5,114 nt of DNA from Actinomycetota bacterium (GTDB lineage Bacteria; Actinomycetota; CADDZG01; WHSQ01). Of the stretch, positions 1 through 5,114 are shown in pieces. The notes under the pieces are model-generated. The model was not told the origin of the DNA. It saw only the letters and a program-made list of their open reading frames with translations, and made no database searches. A program made the translations under genes and the position numbers. Position 1 is the stretch's first letter. Every line of letters begins with the position of its first letter. The DNA lies in contig JADDQX010000063.1 in NCBI GenBank assembly GCA_016781115.1, forward strand, positions 3,955-9,068, read 5' to 3'.

Positions 1-331
1 GCGCCCGAAGCGAGCGTCGGCGCGCAGGCTCTGGATCGCGTTCGCTCAGCCCCCGCGCGGAACCGTCGTGGTCGACGAGGGGGCTCGGCGGGCGATGGTG
101 CAGGACAAGCGGAGTCTGCTGCCGGTCGGAGTGCTCGATACAGCAGGGTCCTTCGAGAGCGGAGATGTCGTCGACGTGGCCGAGAGGACCGGCGAGCTGT
201 TCGCCAGGGGCTTGGTACGCTACGGAGCCTCCGAGCTGCAGGAGGCGCGGGGTCGGCGGTCCGCCGAGCTCGCCGGCCGAGAGGTCATCCACCGGGACCA
301 GCTCATCATCCTCGAGGGAGATCCGGCATGA
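1..331 (+). CDS. proB: Glutamate 5-kinase (ProB), C-terminal part with PUA domain; 5' partial
   Basis: Only the last 109 codons are present; the first complete codon is at 2 and the stop TGA is at 329-331. ProB phosphorylates the gamma-carboxylate of glutamate with ATP, the first step of proline synthesis, in the cytosol. The visible part is the end of the kinase domain and the PUA domain typical of full-length (about 370-residue) ProB. Family landmarks seen are RRLWIAFA, VVVDEGARRAM, SLLPVGVLDTAGSFESGDVV, ARGLVRYGASEL and EVIHRDQLI. The segment between the GRRS motif and EVIHRD looks several residues shorter than in most ProB proteins as I remember them. The kinase active site lies outside the window, so catalytic competence cannot be judged. 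The stop overlaps the proA start as ATGA, which fits translational coupling within a proBA operon. Confidence 0.93.
   Translation, partial: RPKRASARRLWIAFAQPPRGTVVVDEGARRAMVQDKRSLLPVGVLDTAGSFESGDVVDVAERTGELFARGLVRYGASELQEARGRRSAELAGREVIHRDQLIILEGDPA
314..320 (+). promoter_or_regulatory. Ribosome binding site of proA
   Basis: GAGGGAG lies 7 nt before the ATG at 328, inside the last codons of proB. It supports the first of three closely spaced in-frame ATGs (328, 337, 340) as the proA start. Confidence 0.6.
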
Positions 332-1575
332 CGAACATGATGAGTATCTGTGAGCGCGCAGCCGCGGCCGCTCCGCTCGTCGCCATGCTGCCCGGCGAGG
401 TGAGAGATGGCGCGCTCCTCGCGATGGCCGAAGCCCTGGAGGCCTCGGCCGAGCAACTGATCGCGGCGAACGCAGTCGATGTGAGCGCCGCGCGTGACGA
501 GGGAACGGTGGCCACGACGCTGGACCGCCTCACCCTCACCGACAAGCGACTGGCCTCGATGGCAGCGGGGCTTCGATCGGTCGCAGCACAGGGCGATCCC
601 GTCGGTGAGGTGGTGGAGGGATGGAAGCGGCCGAACGGGCTGTCGATCGAGAAGGTGCGGGTGCCGCTGGGAGTGATCGCGGTGATCTACGAGGCGCGGC
701 CCAACGTCACCTCCGACGTCGCCGGGTTGTGCTTGAAGTCCGGCAATGCCTGCATCCTGCGCGGTTCCTCGATCGCGCTGCGGTCCAACCGTGCGCTGGT
801 CGACGTGCTCGGCGCAGCCGCGGCCGCCGCAGGCGTCCCCGAGCACGCTCTCCAGCTGGTCGAAGACCCCACCAGGAGCTCGGCGGTGGAGCTGATGCAA
901 GCCAAGGGCCTGGTGGACCTCTTGGTTCCTCGGGGGGGCCGCGCCTTGATCCAGACCATCGAGGAGAACGCGACCGTCCCTGCGATCATCGACGGAGACG
1001 GCAACTGCCACGTCTACGTCGATCGCGCCGCGGATCCCGCGATGGCGACCAGCATCGTCTTGAACGCGAAGACGCAACGCCCCAGCGTCTGCAATGCCGC
1101 AGAAACGCTGCTGGTTCACGAGGAGCTGGCCGACAAGTGGCTGCCCGAGGCCCTCGAGGCTCTCGCTGCGGCGGGCGTTGAGATCCGGGCCGACGCCAGA
1201 GCTCGCCAGATGTGGCCGGTGGCGCGGGAGGCGACGGAGGAGGACTGGGCGACGGAGTATCTGGATCTCACCCTGGCGGTGAAGGTCGTCGCCTCGCTGG
1301 ACGAGGCGATCTCTCACGTCAACCGCTGGGGGACCTCCAACGCGGAGGCGATCGTCACCGAAGACCTCATCGCCGCCAGGCGGTTCGCCGCCGAGGCCGA
1401 CTCCGGGTCGATCTTCGTCAACGCCTCGACCCGGTTCTCGGACGGAGGTGAGTTCGGCTTCGGGTCCGAGATCGGGATCTCGACCCAGAAGCTGCACGCC
1501 CGCGGACCGATGGGGTTGCGGGAGCTCACGACCTGCAAGTACGTCGTGTGGGGCGACGGCCACACGCGCAGCTAG
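328..1575 (+). CDS. proA: Glutamate-5-semialdehyde dehydrogenase (gamma-glutamyl phosphate reductase)
   Basis: Complete gene of 415 residues, the usual ProA length. ProA reduces gamma-glutamyl phosphate with NADPH to glutamate-5-semialdehyde, which cyclises to pyrroline-5-carboxylate for proline synthesis. Seen in the sequence: the cofactor-region motif VIYEARPNVTSD at about 119-130, LKSGNACILRG at 136-146, GNCHVYVD at 225-232, and the catalytic cysteine Cys255 in KTQRPSVCNAAETLL. The C-terminal signature FVNASTRFSDGGEFGFGSE (363-381) is followed by STQKLHARGPMGL. One small oddity is GTSNAEAIVTED near 335-346, where most ProA proteins have a histidine (GTxHSDAI type) and this one has Asn. The start at 328 overlaps the proB stop by 4 nt and has a good ribosome binding site. 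ProA normally works in a complex with ProB, which matches the coupled arrangement. No frameshift or truncation is seen. Confidence 0.97.
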   Translation: MTNMMSICERAAAAAPLVAMLPGEVRDGALLAMAEALEASAEQLIAANAVDVSAARDEGTVATTLDRLTLTDKRLASMAAGLRSVAAQGDPVGEVVEGWKRPNGLSIEKVRVPLGVIAVIYEARPNVTSDVAGLCLKSGNACILRGSSIALRSNRALVDVLGAAAAAAGVPEHALQLVEDPTRSSAVELMQAKGLVDLLVPRGGRALIQTIEENATVPAIIDGDGNCHVYVDRAADPAMATSIVLNAKTQRPSVCNAAETLLVHEELADKWLPEALEALAAAGVEIRADARARQMWPVAREATEEDWATEYLDLTLAVKVVASLDEAISHVNRWGTSNAEAIVTEDLIAARRFAAEADSGSIFVNASTRFSDGGEFGFGSEIGISTQKLHARGPMGLRELTTCKYVVWGDGHTRS

Positions 1576-1579
1576 AGCG

Positions 1580-1600
1580 CCGCCGTCCGAAACACGGTGG
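1580..1600 (+). other. Hairpin in the proA-nadD spacer
   Basis: Positions 1580-1586 (CCGCCGT) pair with 1594-1600 (ACGGTGG). This gives 7 base pairs including one G-U, around the 7-nt loop CCGAAAC. It begins 5 nt after the proA stop, in the only real gap of the cluster. No T-run follows, so it is not a standard intrinsic terminator; it could protect the 3' end of an RNA or weakly attenuate reading into nadD. Function is inferred only from position and pairing. Confidence 0.35.
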
Positions 1601-1630
1601 ATAGGCGCACAGGTCGGGTTAGCTAGAGAG

Positions 1631-2254
1631 ATGATGTCTTCTCGGTCGGCGCAGCCGCAGAGGCTCGGCGTGATGGGAGGGACTTTCGATCCCATCCACG
1701 TCGGCCACCTCGTGGCGGCGTCCGAGGCTTTGAGCGTCTTCGACCTGGATCGGGTGGTCTTCGTTCCTACGGGGCAGCCGTGGCAGAAGACGAACTACTC
1801 GGACGCGGAGGATCGCTTCGTCATGACGTCGTTGGGGGCGGCCACCCACCGCAGCTTCGCGGTATCCCGTATCGAGCTGGATAGGAAAGGCCCTACCTTT
1901 ACCGCAGACACGATGAGGACCTTGAAGGAATTTCACGGCGACGGCACCAAGCTGTTCTTCATCCTGGGCGCCGACGCCGCGCTCCGCTTCGGGACGTGGA
2001 AGAAGGTCGAAGGGCTCGCCGATCACACCGAGCTGATCGCCGTGACGCGCCCCGGTTTCGCTCTGGGTCAGATCGAGACGGACCCCTCGTGGCCTCGGAT
2101 CAACCTGATGGAGATGCCGGGTATCGAGGTATCTGCGAGCGACGTGCGGGCTCGGGTGCGCGCTGGGCGCCCGATCGACTACCTCGTCCCCGCGGCCGTC
2201 GTTACCTACATCACCGAGCAGGGGCTCTATGTGGGCCCTAGGGAGGCGGCATGA
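1631..2254 (+). CDS. nadD: Nicotinate-mononucleotide adenylyltransferase
   Basis: 207 residues, the normal NadD size. The enzyme joins the AMP of ATP to nicotinate mononucleotide, making deamido-NAD in the cytosolic NAD pathway. The nucleotidyltransferase signature GGTFDPIHVGHL is at 16-27, VVFVPTGQPWQK at 42-53, FFILGADAALRFGTWKK at 109-125, and the C-terminal phosphate-binding motif, usually SSTxxR, is present as SASDVR at 168-173. The ending DYLVPAAVVTYITEQGLY is typical of the family. Start choice: ATG at 1631 or 1634 keeps the first beta strand (RLGVMGG) whole, but the only purine-rich element, AGAGAG at 1625-1630, sits too close. A GTG at 1670 has AGAGG 6 nt upstream but would cut the strand off, so it is less likely. 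The frame is open further upstream but overlaps proA. The gene ends inside the start of the next gene (ATGA). Confidence 0.96.
   Translation: MMSSRSAQPQRLGVMGGTFDPIHVGHLVAASEALSVFDLDRVVFVPTGQPWQKTNYSDAEDRFVMTSLGAATHRSFAVSRIELDRKGPTFTADTMRTLKEFHGDGTKLFFILGADAALRFGTWKKVEGLADHTELIAVTRPGFALGQIETDPSWPRINLMEMPGIEVSASDVRARVRAGRPIDYLVPAAVVTYITEQGLYVGPREAA
2240..2246 (+). promoter_or_regulatory. Ribosome binding site of the LCP-like gene
   Basis: AGGGAGG, a strong match to the anti-Shine-Dalgarno sequence, lies 4 nt before the ATG at 2251 and within the last codons of nadD. It is the main reason for starting the LCP-like protein here, and so for including its long disordered N-terminus. Confidence 0.7.
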
Positions 2255-4212
2255 CCGAGAAGAGGCGGCCGCCAGACCTATCGAAGCAGACGCCCGACGA
2301 CGGAGCCGAAGTGCCGAAGGAAGGCGAGCCGCGCGAAGAGCGCGACGAGACTGCTCCTCGCTCCGCCAAGGAGCAGTACTCGCCGCGTCATCGGGCACCG
2401 GGGCGCGCTTCGCTGATCCGGCGTCGCCGGATGGCCGACGGATCATCCGAGGAGGTCGCGTGGGAGACCCTGTGGCGGACAGAAGAGGCCGCGGGCCGCC
2501 GGGGCGACGAGGAGCAGCCGGGCGTCACACCGCCGCCGGACCCGCTCGAAGACGTTTCCTATCTGGGTTCCACAAGGGCGGAGCTGAGGAAGAGACGCTC
2601 CCAGCCATCTTCCGGAGACGCGGCGGACGCGACCGCCTCCCTCCCCGACGACGACGCCCCGGGTTCGCTCGCGCCCGAGAAGTCTGGGCGGCGGGAAGAG
2701 GATGCCGACGCGTCGGAAGCCGTGGCCGCGCCCGAACCGCAGCCCGCACCTGAATCGACCCCGAACCTGGCGGCGTCGCCCTTAACCCGCTCCCTGCGCG
2801 CCGAGACGATGGTCGAGGGCGACGTCGAGCTGGAGCGTGAACGCGTGGACACGCCTATGACGAACGCGCCGCTCGTCTCGGACCCCGTCGTCGTCCGCTC
2901 GCCCGATCGGCCGATCACGACCGACGAAGTCCAGCGACTGTCGGCTCCTCGGGTGTCGGAGTCCGCGACCTTTGCGGTCGACGACGATCTGGGGGGGCCG
3001 CGGCGCGCTGCTCTCGAGCAACGAAAGAAGAGACAACGCGTAAGGAAGGTGGGAGGACTGGTCGCGGCGGCGCTCGCTGCGCTCGGCGGGATCGCGGTCG
3101 CCGGGGTCTTCGTGAGGAACGCGGTGGACGCACCCGAGGAGAAGCCCGCGGTGTCGGTCGCTCCACCTCAGCGAGAGAACCTCTCTCGCTCAACGCTGTT
3201 CTTCGGCACCAAAGAGAGCAGCAACGGCGGCCGCGGCGCGGTCTGGATGACGCTCGTCACGATGGATCCGGACAGCGACAAAGCCTCGATCGTCTACATC
3301 CCCGCGCACACGGCCGTCGAGGTGCCAGGACGTGGGCTGCAAGGAGTGGGGGAGGCGTACGGCTCTGGTGGCGTCCCGCTGCTGTTGGTCAGTACGGAGA
3401 ACCTCCTTGGAGTGAAGATCGACCGGTACGTCGAGCTATCGGACAACGACGCTCTCGTCTTGTTCGAAGCGTTGGGGCCGCTGACGGTGGACGTTCCCGC
3501 CGAGGTCCGCGTTCCGGCGGGCGAAGACCAGGCGCGGCTCATCTTCGTGGAGGGGCCTCAGCAGCTCACGCCGTCGTTGCTGGTCAAGCTCCTCTACATC
3601 GTCGGGATCGAGGGGGACGACGTCGAGCTTGGGAGCCGTCACCTCGCGTTCTGGGATCAGCTCCTAGACGAGTATGACCAACCGGAAGAGCTCGGGACCG
3701 CGATCCGCACGTCCGGCGCCGCTCTTGGCGAGTCCGACGCGACGCCGGAAGAGCACGCGGAGTTCCTCGCGGCCCTCGCGGAGCTACCCGCGGAGGATGT
3801 GACGCTGACGACACTTCCGGTGCGTCCGATCAGCGCCGGCGACAGTGAGCTGTACGCGACGGATGCGGCGGAGCTCGCATCGTTCGTCGACGAAACGATC
3901 GGTCTGGCTGGGGATGCTCCCGCCGAGGTGCGGGTGCAGGTGTTGAACGGGAACGGCGTGCCGGGGATCGGTCAGGAGGTGGGTGACGAGCTCGTCGGGG
4001 AGGGTTTCCGCGTGATCCTGTCGGGCAACGCGCGCCGGCTCAACTATCGCGAGACGCTCATCATCACCTACGACAACAGCGAGGCGGGGGTGGCGTTGGC
4101 GGAGCGTGCGCGTGAGCTTCTGGGGGTGGGTGAGGTGCAGGTTTCGGCTCAACAGCAAGGTATCGTGGACCTAACGATCGTCGTAGGAAAGGACTTCCTG
4201 CGGGCTCGCTGA
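2251..4212 (+). CDS. LytR-CpsA-Psr (LCP)-like membrane protein with LytR_C domain and degenerate active site
   Basis: 653 residues. Order: residues 1-266 are charged, Pro/Glu/Arg-rich low complexity with no recognised fold; a basic stop (EQRKKRQRVRK, 256-266) precedes one hydrophobic segment at about 267-288; then an LCP-like domain at about 314-550; then a LytR_C domain at about 557-650 (EVRVQVLNGNGVPGIGQEV, ending VDLTIVVGKDF). The basic residues imply a cytoplasmic N-terminus with the folded domains outside. LCP proteins transfer undecaprenyl-linked glycopolymers to peptidoglycan. The fold is supported by SIVYIPAHTAVEVPGRG (346-362), EAYGSGGVPLLLVSTENLLGV (368-388) and DRYVELSD (391-398). 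The hallmark IPRDT is IPAHT here (350-354), the usual acidic DT before the second strand is GAVW, and no Arg-rich RxxRQ helix is seen. A purely structural or regulatory role is therefore likelier than transferase activity; this is inference. The start is coupled to nadD. Confidence 0.85.
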   Translation: MTEKRRPPDLSKQTPDDGAEVPKEGEPREERDETAPRSAKEQYSPRHRAPGRASLIRRRRMADGSSEEVAWETLWRTEEAAGRRGDEEQPGVTPPPDPLEDVSYLGSTRAELRKRRSQPSSGDAADATASLPDDDAPGSLAPEKSGRREEDADASEAVAAPEPQPAPESTPNLAASPLTRSLRAETMVEGDVELERERVDTPMTNAPLVSDPVVVRSPDRPITTDEVQRLSAPRVSESATFAVDDDLGGPRRAALEQRKKRQRVRKVGGLVAAALAALGGIAVAGVFVRNAVDAPEEKPAVSVAPPQRENLSRSTLFFGTKESSNGGRGAVWMTLVTMDPDSDKASIVYIPAHTAVEVPGRGLQGVGEAYGSGGVPLLLVSTENLLGVKIDRYVELSDNDALVLFEALGPLTVDVPAEVRVPAGEDQARLIFVEGPQQLTPSLLVKLLYIVGIEGDDVELGSRHLAFWDQLLDEYDQPEELGTAIRTSGAALGESDATPEEHAEFLAALAELPAEDVTLTTLPVRPISAGDSELYATDAAELASFVDETIGLAGDAPAEVRVQVLNGNGVPGIGQEVGDELVGEGFRVILSGNARRLNYRETLIITYDNSEAGVALAERARELLGVGEVQVSAQQQGIVDLTIVVGKDFLRAR

Positions 4213-4222
4213 GCCCACCCCT

Positions 4223-4630
4223 ATGTCTCCCCCAACTCAACTTGTGATCGAAGCTGCAGAGGCAGCGTCGTCGAAGAAGGCCGAGCGGATCGTGATCCTC
4301 GACGTATCAGAGCTCCTCGTGATCACCGACCACTTCTTGATCTGCAGTGGGAAGAACGAGCGCCAGGTCCGGACGATCGCGGACGAGGTCGAGAAGCAGT
4401 TGCGGGAGCGTCGCGATGTGAAACCCTTCCGCCGAGAAGGGCAGAGGGAGGGGGGCTGGATCCTGCTCGACTACGTGGACTTCGTCGTCCACGTGTTCGG
4501 GCCGGAGGAACGCGATTACTACGACCTCGAGCGACTGTGGGGAGATGCACCGAGGGTGCCCTTCGCCGACGAGGGCCGTATGACTGAACGAGAGGAGCGG
4601 AATGAGCCAGCCGCGGCGGAGGCGACGTAG
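4223..4630 (+). CDS. rsfS: Ribosomal silencing factor RsfS
   Basis: 135 residues. RsfS (RsfA, DUF143, Iojap family) binds protein uL14 on the 50S subunit and blocks joining to 30S, lowering translation in starvation or stationary phase. Family landmarks are present in order: KKAERIVILDVSELLVITDHFLICSGKNERQVRTI across residues 18-52, EGQREGGWILLDYVDFVVHVF at 72-92, and the ending RDYYDLERLW near 97-106. After about residue 112 the tail is acidic and probably disordered (TEREERNEPAAAEAT), and this part shares DNA with the next gene. The start lies 10 nt after the previous stop, behind a pyrimidine-rich leader with no Shine-Dalgarno sequence, so translation probably depends on ribosomes ending the LCP-like gene. 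A GTG at 4244 is an alternative start but also lacks a binding site. Linkage to nadD is common in bacteria. Confidence 0.96.
   Translation: MSPPTQLVIEAAEAASSKKAERIVILDVSELLVITDHFLICSGKNERQVRTIADEVEKQLRERRDVKPFRREGQREGGWILLDYVDFVVHVFGPEERDYYDLERLWGDAPRVPFADEGRMTEREERNEPAAAEAT
4592..4597 (+). promoter_or_regulatory. Ribosome binding site of the Arg-rich gene
   Basis: GAGGAG lies 4 nt before the ATG at 4602, inside the rsfS coding region. It is the best evidence that the overlapping downstream frame is a real gene and that it starts here. Confidence 0.6.
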
Positions 4631-5114
4631 AGGTCGCCGAGGCGGACAGAGCTCGGCACCGGGAGCCCAGTCGAAACAAGAGGCGATAAAGGAATCTTCC
4701 AGCGGCTCCTCTGCAGGAGACGGCAGCGCCCGCGCTGGCACGGAACGCTCCGGTCGGTCGCGCCGTCGCCGTGGACGGCGATCCGGGTCGGGCGCTGGTG
4801 TCGCCTCGCCGAAATCCTCCGAAGACCTCGTCCGGGCGCTGCCGAAGGAGCGGCCCAGCTCGTTGACCGCGCCGCCGGACGGACAGACTCTGGAGGGCAT
4901 CATCGGCGAGCTCCAGTCGACCTGGGGGGTCCCGCCGTACCCGCAGGAGTACCGGATCACGGTCAAAGTCGCTGAAGAACGAGAAGGCAAGTCTGACGGC
5001 GGTGAAGCATCCGGCCGTGACGGGAGTCAGGCTCCGCGCGAGGGTGCGGGGTCGGCTGCGGGGGACCAACCTCGACGCGAGAAAGCGCCGGCCGCTCCGG
5101 GCCTCGGCTCGGCC
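4602..5114 (+). CDS. Arg-rich low-complexity protein of unknown function; 3' partial
   Basis: This frame starts at ATG 4602, overlaps the last 29 nt of rsfS, and stays open for 171 codons to the window edge. I do not recognise it. The N-terminus is very basic: six consecutive Arg at residues 5-10, then GRRGG. The pattern RRRRGRR occurs at 7-13 and again at 54-60, with a Ser/Gly-rich linker between. A short, more ordered patch follows at about 93-124 (DGQTLEGIIGELQSTWGVPP then YPQEYRITVKV). After it come Gly/Glu/Arg-rich residues to the edge. The basic RGG-like segments suggest nucleic acid or ribosome binding, as inference only. Support for coding: a good ribosome binding site, a 513-nt open frame, and the operon position. 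Caution is needed because high GC keeps frames open, and an antisense frame is open here too. In many actinobacteria a histidine phosphatase follows rsfS; no such motif (RHG) is seen. Confidence 0.7.
   Translation, partial: MSQPRRRRRRGRRGGQSSAPGAQSKQEAIKESSSGSSAGDGSARAGTERSGRSRRRRGRRSGSGAGVASPKSSEDLVRALPKERPSSLTAPPDGQTLEGIIGELQSTWGVPPYPQEYRITVKVAEEREGKSDGGEASGRDGSQAPREGAGSAAGDQPRREKAPAAPGLGSA

Noticed and set aside
1576..1608. Intrinsic terminator after proA
   Set aside because: A hairpin exists but no T-run follows and the cluster continues 55 nt later, so it is listed only as a hairpin.
1448..1630. Upstream in-frame extension of nadD
   Set aside because: The frame is open but would overlap proA by 128 nt, encodes Arg/Ser-rich sequence, and adds about 60 residues not found in NadD.
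1600..1630. Promoter for nadD in the spacer
   Set aside because: AT-containing words such as GGATAG and TTAGCT are present, but no convincing -35/-10 pair with proper spacing could be made out.
220..1695. 491-codon open frame on the - strand opposite proA
   Set aside because: It lies antisense to an unmistakable ProA, its translation is Arg/His/Gly-rich with no recognisable motif, and strong third-position GC bias readily produces such shadows.
1619..2446. 275-codon - strand frame opposite nadD and the start of the LCP-like gene
   Set aside because: It is antisense to clear nadD coding, rich in Arg/Ala/His, and has no domain signature.
2229..2753. 174-codon + strand frame overlapping the LCP-like N-terminal tail
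   Set aside because: The 2251 frame has the ribosome binding site, continues into the membrane and LCP domains and needs no frameshift; the alternative is an Arg-rich shadow.
4323..5069. Long - strand frames (also 4307-4990) opposite rsfS and the Arg-rich gene
   Set aside because: They cover most of rsfS antisense and give Arg/Pro/Ser-rich sequence without motifs. The + strand frame at 4602 has a ribosome binding site and operon position, so it is preferred, though the open antisense frame tempers confidence in it.
1..5114. CRISPR arrays, tRNAs, insertion sequences, attachment sites or toxin-antitoxin genes
   Set aside because: No regular direct repeats, cloverleaf, transposase motifs or terminal inverted repeats were seen; the window is continuous housekeeping coding sequence.

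Overview
The window is GC-rich, densely packed and read entirely on the + strand. It looks like chromosomal DNA of an actinobacterium (Actinomycetota). The class cannot be fixed from the sequence; an uncultured or deep-branching lineage is possible. The assignment rests on the gene order proB-proA-nadD-LCP-rsfS, on the actinobacterial style of NadD (RLGVMGGTFDPIH, VFVPTGQPWQK) and on strong G/C bias at third codon positions.

Layout: the 3' end of proB (glutamate 5-kinase, PUA domain; 1-331) overlaps the start of a complete proA (glutamate-5-semialdehyde dehydrogenase; 328-1575). A 55-nt spacer with a small hairpin separates proA from nadD (nicotinate-mononucleotide adenylyltransferase; 1631-2254). 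nadD overlaps by ATGA a large membrane-anchored LytR-CpsA-Psr (LCP)-like protein with a C-terminal LytR_C domain (2251-4212). Ten nucleotides later comes rsfS (ribosomal silencing factor; 4223-4630). Its last 29 nt overlap an unrecognised Arg-rich, low-complexity reading frame that runs off the right edge (4602-5114). No tRNA, rRNA, mobile element, CRISPR array or gene-free stretch over 300 nt is present.

Functionally this is a housekeeping cluster. ProB and ProA carry out the first two steps of proline synthesis. NadD makes the dinucleotide in NAD synthesis. RsfS holds back 50S subunits when growth slows. The LCP-like protein belongs to the envelope family that transfers glycopolymers to peptidoglycan. 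Overlaps and short gaps suggest one polycistronic transcript with translational coupling; the proA-nadD spacer is the only place where an internal start or attenuation could easily fit.

Nothing here is clearly a new defence or mobile system. The two items most worth attention are the LCP-like protein, which has lost the hallmark catalytic motifs and carries a roughly 266-residue charged cytoplasmic tail, and the unidentified Arg-rich protein translated from inside the end of rsfS.
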